Part shown: positions 63,620 through 64,000 of the stretch, piece by piece | Layout of the letters: every line of letters begins with the position of its first letter | How positions within the stretch are numbered: the first letter of the stretch is position 1 | Program-made: the position numbers and the translations under genes | Notes under the pieces: model-generated | The model's input: only the letters and a program-made list of their open reading frames with translations | Told to the model about the DNA's origin: nothing | Databases searched by the model: none | Assembly: GCF_000701465.1 (NCBI RefSeq) | Contig: NZ_JNIY01000009.1 | Coordinates: forward strand, 62,001-126,000 | Length of the DNA: 64,000 nucleotides | Direction of reading: 5' to 3' | Source: Paraoerskovia marina DSM 21750 | GTDB lineage: Bacteria; Actinomycetota; Actinomycetes; Actinomycetales; Cellulomonadaceae

Positions 63620-64000
63620 GCTTCGTCGTCGTGCGGGCCGGTGCGCTGACGACCGTGCAGGACCGCGGACGCCCGGGGTACGCCAACCTCGGGATCGCGC
63701 GATCGGGGGCGCTCGACCTCGACGCGCTGACTCTCGCGAACCGCGCAGTGGGCAACGACGACGGCGCGGCCGTCCTGGAGACGACCCTGAGCGGGGTGGG
63801 ACTGCGGGCGGTCGAACCGATGGTCGTGGCGGTCGCCGGCGCGCACTGCGCCGTGCGTGTCGACGGGCATCCCGTCGCCTGGGGTGCACCGGTGCTCGTC
63901 CGTGCGGGGCAGGTGCTCGACGTGGGGCCCGCGGCCCGCGGCGTGCGGAGCTACGTGGCCGTGCGCGGGGGAGTCGACGCGGCGCCCGCGTTGGGATCGC
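63616..64000 (+). CDS. pxpC: 5-oxoprolinase subunit C, N-terminal part (cut by window)
   Basis: The first 128 codons of an allophanate-hydrolase subunit 2-like (KipA) protein. VRAGALTTVQDRGRPGYANL, IARSGALDLDALTLANRAVG and YVAVRGGVD are the family's N-terminal motifs. It starts inside the pxpB stop. The rest lies beyond position 64000. Confidence 0.9.
   Translation, partial: MSFVVVRAGALTTVQDRGRPGYANLGIARSGALDLDALTLANRAVGNDDGAAVLETTLSGVGLRAVEPMVVAVAGAHCAVRVDGHPVAWGAPVLVRAGQVLDVGPAARGVRSYVAVRGGVDAAPALGS

Overview
This window comes from a high-GC Gram-positive actinobacterium. The DNA is very GC-rich, many starts are GTG, and the single-copy markers (rpmB, rpmF, rplU, rpmA, obgE, rne, coaD, nadD, mutM, rnc) have actinobacterial features such as a lysine/alanine-rich RNase E N-terminus, DUF177-rpmF-rnc-mutM order and a DUF3515 lipoprotein. 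The whole set fits a Cellulomonas-like member of the Micrococcales; genus is an inference.

1-39.1 kb is ordinary chromosome. It holds an AMIN-like lipoprotein (cut by the window edge), a trans-sulfuration PLP enzyme, D-Ala-D-Ala ligase, thiL, a GNAT enzyme, rpmB, and then a DAK2-recG-rsmD-coaD-coiled coil-DUF177-rpmF-rnc-mutM run. Next come the cytochrome bd cluster cydA-cydB-cydD-cydC with a Rex-like operator, RNase E, a quinone-reductase/TetR pair with a palindromic operator, rplU-rpmA-obgE, proB-proA, nadD-rsfS-phosphatase, tRNA-Ala(GGC), two small enzyme-like genes separated by 45-bp tandem repeats, and an iron-siderophore ABC transporter behind an iron-box-like palindrome.

39.3-60.7 kb is an accessory region. 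Its centre is an unbroken minus-strand operon encoding a complete type 1 BREX phage-defence system: HTH protein, brxA, brxB, brxC, pglX, pglZ, brxL. Two further genes are coupled to its 3' end by ATGA overlaps: a DUF262 (DGQQR) protein and a small HEPN protein with an Rx4H motif. BrxL ends in a MITD1-like phospholipase-D-fold domain rather than a recognisable Lon protease domain. Upstream lie an AbiE toxin-antitoxin pair (antitoxin intact, toxin broken by one nonsense codon), a frameshifted excisionase-like gene and a truncated tyrosine integrase.

The island (about 17.8 kb) is bounded by about 100-bp imperfect direct repeats of the 3' end and terminator of lpdA (dihydrolipoamide dehydrogenase), whose intact copy lies on the right. 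This identifies the lpdA 3' end as the attachment site. A second, decayed AbiE remnant and an IS256-family element lie just outside the left repeat, so at least two elements appear to have accumulated at this site. The loss of int and xis suggests the BREX island is now immobile.

60.7-64 kb returns to chromosome: lpdA, then the 5-oxoprolinase genes pxpA, pxpB and the start of pxpC.
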